In this document: positions 38,997 to 51,207 of the stretch, piece by piece
Layout of the letters: every line of letters begins with the position of its first letter
How positions within the stretch are numbered: the stretch's first letter is position 1
Source: Meloidogyne chitwoodi
Taxonomy: Eukaryota > Nematoda > Chromadorea > Rhabditida > Meloidogynidae
DNA: 64,000 nucleotides
Direction: 5' to 3'
Assembly (NCBI GenBank): GCA_015183035.1
Contig: JACZZP010000007.1
Coordinates: forward strand, 1,488,001-1,552,000
Program-made: the position numbers and the translations under genes
The notes under the pieces: generated by a model
Told to the model about the DNA's origin: nothing
The model's database searches: none
The model's input: the letters and a program-made list of their open reading frames with translations, nothing else

Positions 38997-39543
38997 ATGT
39001 CCCTTACAAATTCATTGAAAAAATTACAGCACAAAGAGGAGTTAGAGAAAGAATTTGTTGAGAGCGGGGAAAGAGGTTTGAACTTTTGTTATTGTTGATC
39101 TTTATTGGATTGTTAAACTCGTTGGTAAGAAATTAGCTAAAGTTTGTTAAGATAATACATCTTTAAAATTTCTTTGCATTTGTGATAGATTTTAAAATGT
39201 TTAATCTTAAAATTTTATTTTAGATAGAGTCGAAGAGATTGTTGTAAGGCGTTTAGAGGAATCTGGTTGGACACAAAAAGTTGAGGGAATGTGTCAAGAT
39301 TATATTGCAAAAAATGTTTTTTTAAATTATTTTTACAAAAAATTTTAAATTTTAGGGTTGTGAACGTATTGAATTAAAAAAGATGGTAGATGAAATGAAA
39401 GATACATCAAGGAAACTTGTCCCAGATGAAGTCAAACGGTTTTTATTTAATTATTCAAAACAAATTTTTTAACACCCCTTAGAGAGTTGATGAAACTTAT
39501 ACAAGATTTTGTAAACAGTAGAACTGCAGATGAGGGAGATTAA
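38997..39543 (+). CDS. ENY2: ENY2/Sus1, SAGA DUB-module and TREX-2 subunit
   Basis: A small helical protein of the SAGA deubiquitinase module and the TREX-2 export complex. It starts at 38997 (MSLTNSLKKLQHKEE). Conserved segments are FVESGERDRVEEIVVRRLEE, SGWTQKVEGMCQDYI, LKKMVDEMKDTSRKLVPDEV and KRELMKLIQDFV. About 104 residues, usual for the family. Three introns, the first of ~148 bp. It lies 308 bp after the FET gene stop and 138 bp before mL49. Confidence 0.92.
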
Positions 39544-39680
39544 TTCGATAATTAATTTTTTTAATTGATTTATATATTTTAAACATAAATTTTAAATTTA
39601 TTTTTCTCAGGAGTTCGTTTTGTTCTTTTTCAAATATTTTTATTTTTTAATGCTTTTATTTTTTCAAAAATAGTTAGCAC

Positions 39681-40527
39681 ATGAGGATTACTTTAATTTC
39701 ATTTTATTTGCGCAATTCTTTTCTTCTCCGTTCAAATGCTTCCAAGTGTAAATTTCAACATAGAAGCTTAACTTCAGGGGATAGTATTCAGACAATAGAA
39801 GTAATAGAAGAAGAACCTTGGGTGGATCCATACAAAAAGGCTTTGCCCGAGAAAAGTAATTTTTATAAAAATATTCTGATAAGAGAATTGGCTAAATATT
39901 TCTCTTCTTTTTTTCCCGGTTCTTGCACGACAGCATTTATTCAACATAAATTATTGTGCTTAAAAATAATTATTTTTAATTTTTTAGAGGAAACGTTTAG
40001 TGATTTTCGAGAAGCAAAAGTCGATTGGAACTATGTAGAACGTTTACTTCCTCTTAAAATTGTCCCTGAAAGAAAAGTTGGTGGTCATCAAACACCAAGT
40101 GGATGGAGGGCACCTAGAGGTTTTTTGAACTTAAATTGTATAAAATATTAAAAAATTTTTTTAGAAATTCCCCCAGATTTGCCTTATTATATTGCTAGAG
40201 GAATAGATAATATGCCAAAAATCTTTTTGGAATTGCGAAGAGATCAATTAAATCCAAAAACAATGGATTTTGAGCATGTTGATGTTGTACTCTTAAAAGA
40301 AATTTATGGGGATGTTTTTGTAAGCTTTTTTCTTATTTTTTTATTAATTTTAATTAAAGGCTTGTGAGCGTGATATGCGTATTTATTTGGAGAGACATTT
40401 AGGTCATCCTATTGCAACCAATGTTGATGAATTAAAGGGAATTATAAGGATAAAGGGCGTTGATAGAGCTTTGGTTGAACAATTTGTTTATGATTATGAA
40501 GAGGAATTTACACTTTTAGATAATTGA
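39681..40527 (+). CDS. MRPL49: Mitochondrial ribosomal protein mL49
   Basis: A mitochondrial large-subunit protein. It starts at 39681 with a presequence-like N-terminus (MRITLISFYLRNSFLLRSNA). Conserved core: VERLLPLKIVPERKVGG, HQTPSGWRAPREIPPDLPYY, IARGIDNMPKIFLELRRDQ, VDVVLLKEIYGDVFACERDM and GIIRIKGVDRALVEQFV. This matches animal MRPL49, which carries the same TPSGW and LPYxxxR segments. The intron after PEKK (about 39855-39987) and two short ones are spliced in frame. It ends FTLLDN. Confidence 0.9.
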
Positions 40528-40653
40528 TAATTTATTTTTAATAAAGAAAAATTAATTTGATTTGCTACGAACTCGTTTTTCTCGATAGAATACTTTTTTT
40601 TTTTATTTTTCATAATGACTAACAAAATTGTTAAGTATTTTTAATCAAAGAAA

Positions 40654-41469
40654 ATGCCTTTTATGAGAGGAATTATGCCGCTTCGGCGGACTTATTATTA
40701 CATGGAACAGGTTTTTTAGATTAAAATTACTAATAAAATAATTTTTAAGGGAAGAATTATTTTTCGAAACGAGGTGAAAATATTTTCAATTGCCTATCAC
40801 AGACAACCAAATGAAGCTCAAAAAGGAGCAAGTGATTTTGTATATTGGCATTGGACTCAGCTGTTATTTAAAAATCCAGAAGTCCAATTTGTTAAACATG
40901 ATAATATAAGTATTGCTCCATTTGCAATTGCATATTTAGGTTTTAAATTTAAATTAATTTTATCAGTTTTATTTGTACAATTTTTGAATTTTAAACCAAA
41001 ATTATTTTATTATTTAATATTAAAAAATTTAACAAAAATTTCAGGAGATGGTCGCGAAGTTCCATTTGATTTGGAATGGATGACTTACAAAGAAATAAGC
41101 GGTATTAATTAACATTTATTTTAAAATATTAACAAACTTTAGATGTAATTTGTAAAACAATTGGGAAAACTGCATTAGTTCGAAAGGCAGAAGAACTTGA
41201 AAGAATGGCAGGTTCTCATCCTGCCGATTTTGGAGAGAAATGTCAACGAGTTAATTTTTAATTTTGTTTTTAAAAAATATTTTAATTTTTAGCATTGTAT
41301 TTGTGAAGTTCAAGGTCAACACCCATGCACTTCAATAATGTACGCACCAAAACATATTTCTGAAGGTTGGCGATGGGATCATGAAAATTACAATCCTGGC
41401 ATATTACACCCTACTGGTAAATTTGTTGATGCTGATTTAGTTGAAAGAGATCCACCAGGAATGTCATAA
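40654..41469 (+). CDS. MRPS25: Mitochondrial ribosomal protein mS25
   Basis: A small-subunit mitoribosomal protein. It starts at 40654 (MPFMRGIMPLRRTYYYMEQG), close to the MPMKGRxPIRRT start of animal mS25. Later segments GASDFVYWHWTQLLFKNPEV, GREVPFDLEWMTYKEI, AGSHPADFGEKCQRHC and ICEVQGQHPCTSIMYAPK keep the family's Cys-containing C-terminal block. It ends ERDPPGMS. It follows mL49 by 126 bp on the same strand, and its stop is only 61 bp from the stop of DDX27 on the opposite strand. Confidence 0.9.
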
Positions 41470-41530
41470 ATTATTTTTTATTTATTTGACAATAAAATTA
41501 ACAATCAATTTATTAAAAAAAATCATTTTT

Positions 41531-44500
41531 TTATTTCATCTCCACTTTTTCTTCTTTCTTTTCTAATCCTTCTAAAATTTGCATCATCAGGCCTAAATAA
41601 AAAAACAGAAATTTAATTTCTATTTATTTTCTTTTACCCTCTTCTTAGTTTCTTAACTGCTAATCGGCTAATGTCAGCAATTTCTGATGTAAATGATGAT
41701 TCTAAAATTAAATTAGAAAATATTTAAAATAAAAATTAATATTTTTTACTTCCTCGTTTTTCTTTAACTGATTTCAAATTAAAATTAATTTTTTCAGATT
41801 TATTTTGTTTTAAAGCTTCATATTTTGCATCTTTCTTCGCTTCTCTCCTTCTTCCTTTGGATCTACTTGAAAGTTTTGTTTTTGAATCTTTTATTGCCGA
41901 ATCGGAAGACTTTATTATTTTTTGTTGGCTTTTCCCTCCTTTTAACCATTTGTCTGATTTAAACCATTTTTTCTTCTAAAAATAAATTAAAAAAAAAAAA
42001 AGAAAAAACAAACCTCTTTAATTGGTGCCTTCTTAACAAAATTATTATTAATATTATCTTCAGTTTTAATAGAGTTTTGAGTCTGGGAAAGCTTTTTTTC
42101 AAAGTTTTCTCCCTCAATTAATTTATTTATGCTTGGTTCTAATGTTTCAATTTGTTTGAGAAATAATTTGATAATTTCTGAAAAATATAATTAATTTTTC
42201 CTAAAAAATAAAAGAAAAAACCTGGAGGAATACTTCTTTGTATTATAGTTGATTTATTCATAGTTTTCTCTTTTAATATTTCTTTTGCAAGTTTTCGATC
42301 CCCTTCTCCAATAATTGAAATTGCTCTTCCAACTTTTCCAGCACGAGCTGTTCGTCCAACTCTATGTATGTAATTCTTTATTGTATTAGGCATATGCATA
42401 TTTATAACCTTAAAATATATTTATTTAATATTTGTTTATTATTTAACATTAACTTGCAATCTTAATGAAAAATATGTTAAAAAACTAACCGTCATAACAC
42501 CTTCAATATCTAAACCACGTGCAGCCAAATCAGTTGCACAAAGAATTTTTACATCTGTCTGTCTTCTAAATGCATAAAGTGCTTTAACTCTTTGAACTAA
42601 AAGAGAAAAATAATAAAAAAATCATAATAAATTAATTTAAAAATACCTTGATTAAGACCTCCATGTAACTGCCCAGTTTTTAATCCTAATAATGCTAATA
42701 AAATACATAAACGTTCACATTCATGCTTTGTGCGTACAAAAATAATTGAGCGTTCGGAAAAGTTTCGAGTAACTAAGGCTAAACGGGAAAAAATATTTTT
42801 AATTAAATAGAGAATTAAGAAAAAAATAAATATTTTACCAGCAACCATAGCTTCACGAAAAGCATCTTCCTTAAATTTATTTTCTTAAAAATTAATTTTA
42901 AAAAACCTCGTCATGTCCACTTCTAATTCGCACAAATTCTTGACGCAAATTTAAAGCTAAATCAGTATTTTCATTCACAAAAAGTTTAACTGGTTTGTCC
43001 AATGAAAGACGTGCCAAATCTTCAACCTTTAAAACAGAAACATTTAAATATAATTAAAAAAAATATAAAACCTCTTGACTAAGTGTTGCAGAGAAAAGCA
43101 TTGTTTGTCTATTACGAGCACAAAGTTTAATAATTTCACTAAGTTGTTCCATGAATTGCTCTTCAAGCATTCGATCAGCTTCATCGAGAACTAAAACCTT
43201 TAAAAAATTAAAATTATTATTTTTCGATTTAAAATAAATTATAATAAATATACTTCAATGTCAAAAAGAGAGAAATTCGGTGAATTGTGTAAATGGTCAA
43301 TTAAACGTCCAGGTGTTGCTATTACCTTTTTATTCAAATAATTAAATTAATTAAAATTAATATATACCACATCAAGTCCCATTCTAAGAGCAGTTTCTTG
43401 TGCTCGTACATCAAGTCCTCCTGAAAAATAAAAATTTAATAAAAAAAACAATTTTTAAAATACAATAAAAAATTTTTGCACCAATAAAAATTATTAAATC
43501 GTCATTTGCTTATGTGTATTTATACAGCCGTTGACTATTTTTGCTTTATAATATAATAAAAATAAATAAAAATAAAAAAATCATTGCCACGCATTTTACA
43601 AAATTATTATACAACAAAGCTTATTTTAAATGTCTCATTTCTTAAAAATAAATTTTCCAATCAATCCTTAATCTTTTTTAAAAAAGGAAAAAAAGTTGAT
43701 AAAATTAATTTTTAATATTTTTAATTAAAAATAACATTTTAATATTAAAATTCAACTTTAAAAAAAACATTCCAAATTTCAAATAAAATGTTATTAACAA
43801 GTAAAGGAGGAAATAAACTTAAATGGACAGTATTAATTGTTTGTTGTCTCTCTTCAAGCTTTGAGCAATGGACACGTATTATGTTTCCCTTTTCACTTTG
43901 GGGCCTTAAACCTAGGCCAGAATTTTCTGAAGCTCTTATGATTAATGCTCTTAGTGGTACAGCAACACTTATTGGAACATTTTTTGTAGCTAATATGGTT
44001 AGTTAGTTAATTAATAAATTTTAAAATATTATTTTTTGTTAGATTGATACAATAGGATCTAGAAAAACAGCTATTATAAGTGTGTTAATTGTCAGTATTT
44101 TCCAAATAGGATACCCTTGGATTACAAATTATTACTTATTTGCTATTTTTCAATTTTTAATGTTATTTAATCATATGCCAACTGTTGTGGATGCAACAAT
44201 TGCACAATTAGCAAATGAAATAGCAGATGTTAAACAAAAAGCTCGTTTAATGGCACAAACAGCAATACCAACAAGTATTGCATTTGCTATTGGCCCTTTT
44301 GTTGCAGTACAGGTATCAACTTTTTTTTTTAATTTTCCTCTAATTATTTTATAAAATTACAGCTTTTCTATACATTTAGTCCTAGTATTCAATGGATTCA
44401 ATCAGCTTGTGGGTTTTTTCATATAATTACAGTATTACCAATTATTTTTTTCTTATTCCCAAAAAATCAAGAATTCAGTACTGAAAAAGGTTTATTTTAA

Positions 44501-47500
44501 AAATTATTTAATTAAATTATCTGTTTTTTAGGAAAAAATATTTTTAATATGTTCAGTGATATATTGAAAAAACCTGGTAATAAACAAACACTAATCTTCA
44601 TTTTAGTAAGAGCTAAATTAATAAATATGGGGTTTTCTCTGAATTATTAAAGATAAATTTCTAGTTAATTTCTGGAACATGGAATTCATTTGATCAGGCA
44701 ATTCGTTTACATTTAACTGGTCAAATGCTTACAAGTCCATTTAAAATGGCTATATTGGTTGGATAATAAAACTAAATAATTCTAAAAAATTAATAGGCTT
44801 TACTTCTTGGATCTGCTTCATTAATTGCAAATTTTGTGCTCTTACCTATTCTTCAAAGAAAAATTACAACAAAAAGAATAGTGCAACTTTCACTTGTTAT
44901 AATGACTGTTTGCTATTTTTATTTAACAAGAGTAACCGATTATGAAGAAATTATTATTGGAATGCCATTCCAAGTCAATTAAAATTAATTTAAATATTTT
45001 ATCTTAAAATTTGTTAAAATCTAGGTTATTGGAGTTTGTTTAGCACTAGGACCTCTAACAGCGCAGGTATTTTTTATAATTTTATTTTGAATTTATTGAT
45101 AAAATTTTTCATAGATACTTGGCTCTGTACCTGCTTCACATGCAGGCAAATCAGCAGCATTAAACCGAATCGCGCAAATTAGTGCTACAGCATTAGCTCC
45201 ATTAATAACCGGTGCATATACTGACGAAGATGAAGCATATCTTCTCTGTTGGATAAATATAGGCATTTGTGTAATAACTTTTATATTAATTGAATTGTAT
45301 GGAAACTTTATGGGAAAATGTACAACTAATCTGCCTTGGTGTATGTCACAAGCATCTATGGACCGATTTGAATAAAAGAAAAGATTTTTTTAGATCATAA
45401 GAGAAAATATATAATAACAATAAAGTTAAAAATTAAATAAATATTGTTTTACTTAAAATTAAAATATAACTAAATTTAAAACCTATGATTTAATTATTTA
45501 TATAAAAATATTGTTTGTTTTGAAAATAAAATAATAGAAGAATATATGTCAATTATAAAATCTGCGAAAAAAAAGGAATAAAAACTGCTGAGAAATAAAA
45601 CAATTACATTAAGAAAAAAAGAAATTTATTACTTTTTTAGCATAAAAGTGTTCTTCAAAAATATTATTTTAAATAAAAAATAATTGAAATATAATTTGAT
45701 CGTTTCATGTACAAAAAAAAAAGAAAAGAAAGAAAACCAGATTAATAGTATTTTATAATAAATAATAATACAAATATCCTCATCGATTGTCAACTGGTCA
45801 ATCGAGTGATAGATTTGTTCGCGCAATTTTATGAGGAAATGGTGAAAATCAAGTAATTCAGCAAAACTAAAAGGAAAGAACGTCCGCGCAAAAACAAAGC
45901 AAAGTCAAACATAAAAAAAAGTTAGTCGATCTCCTCCCTGTATCCTAACGATCAAATCTTCATTTCCATTCTTCTCTACATTGACAATTTATAAAAAAAT
46001 AAAACCAACATTTAATTAGCTTATTTTAAACAAAGAAATCTTTAAATAATATTGTTCTGTTATTTGTATAAGTTTGTTTAAAAAAATAAGGAAAATGTGG
46101 CACTTTGATAAAAATCAAAGAGCAATAGGCATTTTATGCCTAATTTATGGAATTTGGCATTTTGGAACAAATTGGACAACAACTTTAATTTCTTTTCTAC
46201 AATGGGACACTACAGAATCATTGACAATTGTGGACCTAGCTTATATTCAAGGTAGAAAAATATATTGGATTGATTTAAAAATATAATTAAGCATTTGGAA
46301 GTCTCTGCAACGCTGTAGGTTCGCTAGCAATAGGACAGGTATTATTTAAAATATCATTTTATTGAAAAATAATATAAATATTTCAGATAACTGATTCCAT
46401 AGGACCAAAAATAATGTTCCTTTTCTCAACAATTTTTACATCAATATATTTTGTTGGTCTTGGTTTTTGCCGTACATGGCTAACATTTTTTCTATTACAG
46501 GTTGATAATTAAAAAAAAACAAATATATTCTACAAAAATTTCCCCCATAGATTTTTCGCATTGGTTATCAATTAGACAGCACTGCTGAAATGTATTTAGC
46601 AACAGTTACAACTGAAAGGGAAAGAACTAGTGCATTAATGATTTTGTCAATCCCACAAGCTATTTCCATGTTTTTTGCTCCTATAAGTGATAATCTCTAA
46701 CTTTTATAAAAATTTACAATTAATTTTTACAGTTGGTAGTCGAATTGCAACTTATACAACGCTGCGAGCTTCTCAAATGATATGTGGTGGAGTATTATTT
46801 GTTTCATTAATTCCTGTTATTTTTTTGCTTTTACCAACTACACATTCTATCCCAAGACTAGCTAGTGCAAAACTTAGACCGCAGGTAAAAAATTTTTTTG
46901 TTAGAATTCTTAAATTATTGTATCATTTAAATCTAATTAAATAGGACTATTGGCCAATGATTACAAAAAATCAAGCATTACGTGAAGGATTAATTCTTCG
47001 AGCATTACTTATCATTGCTTATGTTTGCTATGAGCTAATTGCGCGTAATTTTATACTTCGCTCTTATATGCATTTGACTAGTGAAAATGCAGAAGTGATG
47101 GTTACAATGGGGTATGAAAAATAAATTAAAAAATAAATAAGAAAAGAGAGAAAAAAATATATTAAAATTTTAAAATAGAGGATCATTGGTTATTACTCAA
47201 TTTTTGATTTTACCATTTTTACAACGACATGTTAATCCACGAACATTATTACAGGTAATTTTAAATAATTTAAAAATAATTCTTTTAAATATTTAAAAGC
47301 TCGCATGCATTGCTTTATTCTTCGCTTATGCTGGTATTCTATTTACAAGTTCATTTTATCAATATCTGCTTGTAACTGCAATTCACACGGGTGCATATGC
47401 CATAGCATATGCAGAATCGTCCACACAAATAACATGGTAAACATTAAATTAACCCTCAAATAAATAATTCAGTGCCGTTCAACCGGGAGATCTCGGAAAA

Positions 47501-48966
47501 GCAACAGGACTTGCTTCAATGGTCCAATGGACATCACACTTTTTAGTTCCATTATACACTTCTCACATTGTTAATTCTTGGCATTATACTTATGCTTTCT
47601 ACTCAAGCAGTCTAATTGCTCTAATTACTTTAGGATATATAACTTTATTTACTAAACAAACAAACGCGCGCTGTAGAACGTTACTACCCCAATTAATAAC
47701 AACATAGAAAATATTAAAAATACAAAAAATAATTATAAACCAAAAAATAAATTGCCATTCATAGAAAAATTTGGAGACAATAATTACAATTAATTTCAAA
47801 GTTTTAAATTTCAAATATTTTTTGGTTTATTTTTTTTATAAATTACTCTATTGTTTTTTAATTAAAAATAAACTCACCGGCAACTAAGCACATTTCAACG
47901 CTCGTGTATTTAGCCAATCTTTTGCTCACTTGAAAAACTTGTATAGCGAGTTCACGTGTTGGGACAAGAACTAATACTCTAGTTGTTGGTCGTTTCCCTT
48001 GTGGTCTTTAAAATAAATTTAATTATAAAATAATAATAAAAAATAAACTTGTAAAGAAGACGTTCGAATATTGGAAGCATAAAAGCTGCAGTTTTGCCTG
48101 TACCAGTTGCAGAACAAGCACAAAGATCACGACCAGCAAGTGCAACAGGAATACACGCAGCTTGGATAGGTGTAGGAAGTTGAAAACCACATTCCAAAAC
48201 AGCCTTAAAAATAAAAATTTATAAAAATATTTTAAAAATTAAAACCTTTAATATTGGTCTACTCAAATTTAGATCATCAAATGAGGACGCAATTTGTGAA
48301 ATATTTTGATCTGATTCATTACTATTACTCCCTAATTGCTTTAAACGCAGTTTATCTAAAAATTAAAAATGATTTAAGTTATTAATAATTTAAAAACCAT
48401 TTTTTATTTCTTTATCGGTTAATTCCATTGAAATTGGAGTTGTTTCTGTTTTTTCATTTAGTGTATTCTAAAAATAAAAACTAGTAACTAATTTAAACAA
48501 AATAATAAAAATTAATATTAATAAAAATAAATCAATTAAAAAATACTTTATCAACTTCCGACATTGCAGCATCTAAATTAATTTTGTTTCCAATCCTCTG
48601 TCTTTCTAAAGCAATTTTTTCTGTAAGCGTTGAAGTACGATTTTGATTTTTCTTTAAAAAAGTTGTTAATCCTTCAAGATCATTATTAGATTTATTATTA
48701 TCTCCAATAAGTTCGTCGTCTATTTCAAAATGAAAATTAGATGAAATTTCGCCAACAGTATCATCTACTATCATTTCTGATTTACAAGCATCTTTCTTCT
48801 TCTTTTTCCTTGGTTTTGTATCTTTTGTTTCGACAACCTTCTACAATTTTAAAATTTTAATTAGTTTAATACTTTTAACTTTTTTAACATTTAAATCGTT
48901 GTCTTCGTCACCACTTATACATTCATCCCTTTTGAAATCATCTTCAATTGGTGTTGGATAGAGCAT
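41531..48966 (-). CDS. DDX27: DEAD-box RNA helicase DDX27 (Drs1 type), with a 4.46-kb gene-bearing intron
   Basis: A nucleolar helicase for large-subunit rRNA processing. It starts at 48966 ([15 protein letters not shown]) with a lysine-rich, acidic N-terminus. Motifs: Q motif [14 protein letters not shown], motif [12 protein letters not shown], Ia [12 protein letters not shown], then [99 protein letters not shown]. The basic tail ends KKEEKVEMK. The intron between motifs Ia and Ib runs 43421-47877 (GTGAGT donor, TTTTCAG acceptor) and restores the frame exactly (LVAG|GLDV). Two plus-strand transporter genes lie inside it. It follows CDK7 by 178 bp. Confidence 0.94.
43788..45375 (+). CDS. MFS transporter 1, nested in a DDX27 intron
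   Basis: About 12 hydrophobic helices from [20 protein letters not shown] to a hydrophilic end, SQASMDRFE. The motif-A region after TM2 reads [16 protein letters not shown]. Other helices are [47 protein letters not shown] and [17 protein letters not shown]. It is an MFS protein; the substrate is unknown. Overall it recalls the SLC22A18/tetracycline-transporter-like group, but that is tentative. It has its own short introns and full-length frame and lies wholly on the strand opposite its host gene. Confidence 0.8.
45376..46073. other. Spacer between the two nested MFS genes
   Basis: 700 bp of AT-rich DNA inside the DDX27 intron, presumably the 3' region of MFS 1 and the 5' region of MFS 2. 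A GC-richer patch near 45780-45960 has no recognisable gene. Confidence 0.5.
46074..47707 (+). CDS. MFS transporter 2, nested in a DDX27 intron
   Basis: Starts at 46074 ([19 protein letters not shown]); the in-frame ATG at 46095 is an alternative. About 12 helices, including [20 protein letters not shown], a motif-A-like [75 protein letters not shown] and [20 protein letters not shown]. It ends [11 protein letters not shown]. It shares architecture and local motifs with MFS 1, so the pair are probably tandem duplicates that have diverged. Its stop is about 170 bp from the upstream (donor) end of the host intron at 47877. Substrate unknown. Confidence 0.8.
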
Positions 48967-49144
48967 AATTAACTGGTCACAGAGAATAAAAATCTAAAAA
49001 TGGAGAAGTAAAAATAAAAATTAAAAAAAGATAATAGTTTCTTTAAAAATTATTATTTCATTTGTAAAAATAAATAAATATATTCATTATATGTATATCT
49101 AAATACAACATTTAATAATTTAACAAAATAAATTTTAAAATTTA

Positions 49145-50674
49145 TTAAAATTCAAGTCTTCTTCTAGTAAAAGGTGGTTCCTCTCCATTTGCAATTTTTT
49201 CTTTTAAAGATATTTGTTGTTGTTTTCGTTTCCGTTGCTTTGCTATTGGCAATTCAGAATCATCACAAGCATATGGCAATGTTTTGAAATATTTAGAATG
49301 AAGTGCTTGTGTCGAAGTTAATCTCTTTATTGGATCAAAAAGAAAACAACCAGATATTAATTCTAAAAGGTCATCGCTCGCGGCAGAAAAAACCATTTTA
49401 AGATCATGGCCTTGTCCACAATTTTGTAGTTGAATGTAGTCAGGCAAAGAAGTTAGTCCCTAAAAGAGAAAAAATGGCTATTTTTTATTTATTGTTTATA
49501 ACAGGCCAAGTTTCTTCAGTTGGCATGCCAAGAACATTATAAATTTTCACTAATTGGTCAAGATCTGAATCTCCTTGAAAAATTGGAACCTGAGAAAAAT
49601 AAATATTAAGAAGCTTAAAAATACAGGAATATCACCACACAATAAATTAGAAAAAAATAATTTTCTGAGGAGAAAAACCGAAAAATTTGAACAAAAATTT
49701 GAGATATTTGCATCATGTCAAATTATTAATTTTTAATGACATGAGAAAAAAAATTAATTAAGTTCACCCTCAAAAGTAACTCTGCAATTATACATCCCAT
49801 TGCCCATATATCAATACCAACTCCATAAGCCCTCGCCCCATAAAGAAGTTCTGGAGCGCGATACTAAAAATAAATAAAAATTGTGCATTATTTAAATTTT
49901 TTATTAACCCATCGAGTAACAACTTGATGTGTATAAATTCTACTAGGAGAGCCAAAATAACGTGCCAAACCAAAATCAGCAATTTTTATTCGTCCGTTTA
50001 AATTCATTAATAAGTTATTTGGCTTTAAATCCTTAAAATAAAAATAATAAAAATAGCAGTATAAAAACTACAAACACGATGTAAAATAAAATTCAAATGT
50101 AGAAATTCTAGTCCAAGAAATACTTGCAACAAGATGTTTTTGATGTGAGAATGCTGAAGAATTGTGTTATTGTCCTTGATTAAATTCTAAAAATTTTCAA
50201 AAAAATTAATATGGGAAATAAAATATCAAAAAAAAAACCTCCAAATCAGTATCCATAAAATCAAAAACAAGTTGAATGCTTGTTCTATGTCCAATAACAT
50301 CTAATAAAGCAATTAAGTTTTCATGGTGTAATTCTGTAAGCAATTTAATTTCTCGAATTGCAGTTCTATTAATGCCGTCGCGAGCCTCATGCCTTGAACC
50401 GAGTTTTATCTTAAATATATGAAAAAGTGTTTTAAAAGGAGTGTAAAAACCTTTTTAATTGCAACAATTTTTCCTGTTTCAAGATCCTATAAACATACAA
50501 TTTAATAATAGAACTAAAGAAGTCTTCTTACCTTAGCTTGGTAGACATTTGCAAACTAAAATATCACAAATAAATTTAATAGATTGTTGGAAAAGATTAA
50601 AAAATCACCTGTCCTTCACCCAAATGCTTGATTTTCTCATATTTATTTTTTCTTGTTTTAGTAAAAGAAGACAT
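49145..50674 (-). CDS. cdk-7: Cyclin-dependent kinase 7 (CAK/TFIIH kinase)
   Basis: The kinase of the CDK-activating complex and TFIIH. It starts at 50674 ([18 protein letters not shown]). Gly-loop GEGQFANVYQA, VAIKKIKLG, a PSTAIRE-equivalent [25 protein letters not shown], catalytic [30 protein letters not shown] and [20 protein letters not shown] are all CDK7-specific in detail. Both T-loop phosphosites, the Ser in GSPSR and the Thr in IYTHQ, are kept. It ends with the basic tail [17 protein letters not shown] sits 71 bp upstream of the start codon. Confidence 0.96.
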
Positions 50675-50745
50675 TACAAAATTAAAAATAAAAATATTTA
50701 AAATCTTCTTTGTTAACAATAATTTTTCTTTCTATGAGATATAAC

Positions 50746-50888
50746 GGGACACGCCCGATTAGTCGCCGGCCGACTGGCCGCATGTAGTCTCTAGTTTCCA
50801 CTTTATCTCTAATTCTCTTTGTTTCACATACTATTGCGCGGCCAATCGGCCCGCGACAAGTCGGCCGGCGACTAATCGGGCTGTACCC
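50746..50888 (-). mobile_element. ~143-bp GC-rich MITE, copy 2, with 9-bp target duplication
   Basis: Near-full-length match, in reverse orientation, to 32288-32424. Inverted ends GGGACACGCCCGATTAGTCG and its partner ending CGGGCTGTACCC. A perfect 9-bp duplication, AGATATAAC, lies at 50737-50745 and 50889-50897. A 9-bp duplication and GC-rich inverted ends suggest a Mutator-type MITE. It sits between the divergent CDK7 and 51.2-kb genes, in likely promoter DNA. Confidence 0.9.
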
Positions 50889-51207
50889 AGATATAACAAT
50901 GGATTGAGAGACTGCATAACTGTCTGTCGTTATATTTCACCTCTGTCAATTGACATTTGTCAAAATGTCATTTACAGAAAAAGTCCCATGGCACTGAATT
51001 GACTTTTTGGAACAAAGCAAATTCTTTTTTATCTTTTTTTGATTATATTTCTGTTATTTTTTATTTATACATGAACTTTTTTCTTCGTTAAAATTTTTGC
51101 AAAAGCCTGGACTCTAAATTTTCGTATCTATTTTTAATAAAAGTTTGATTTCAGGGAAATTTCCTTTCTTTTAATTTTTTTCAAAAAATTCCTATATAAC
51201 CAAAGCA

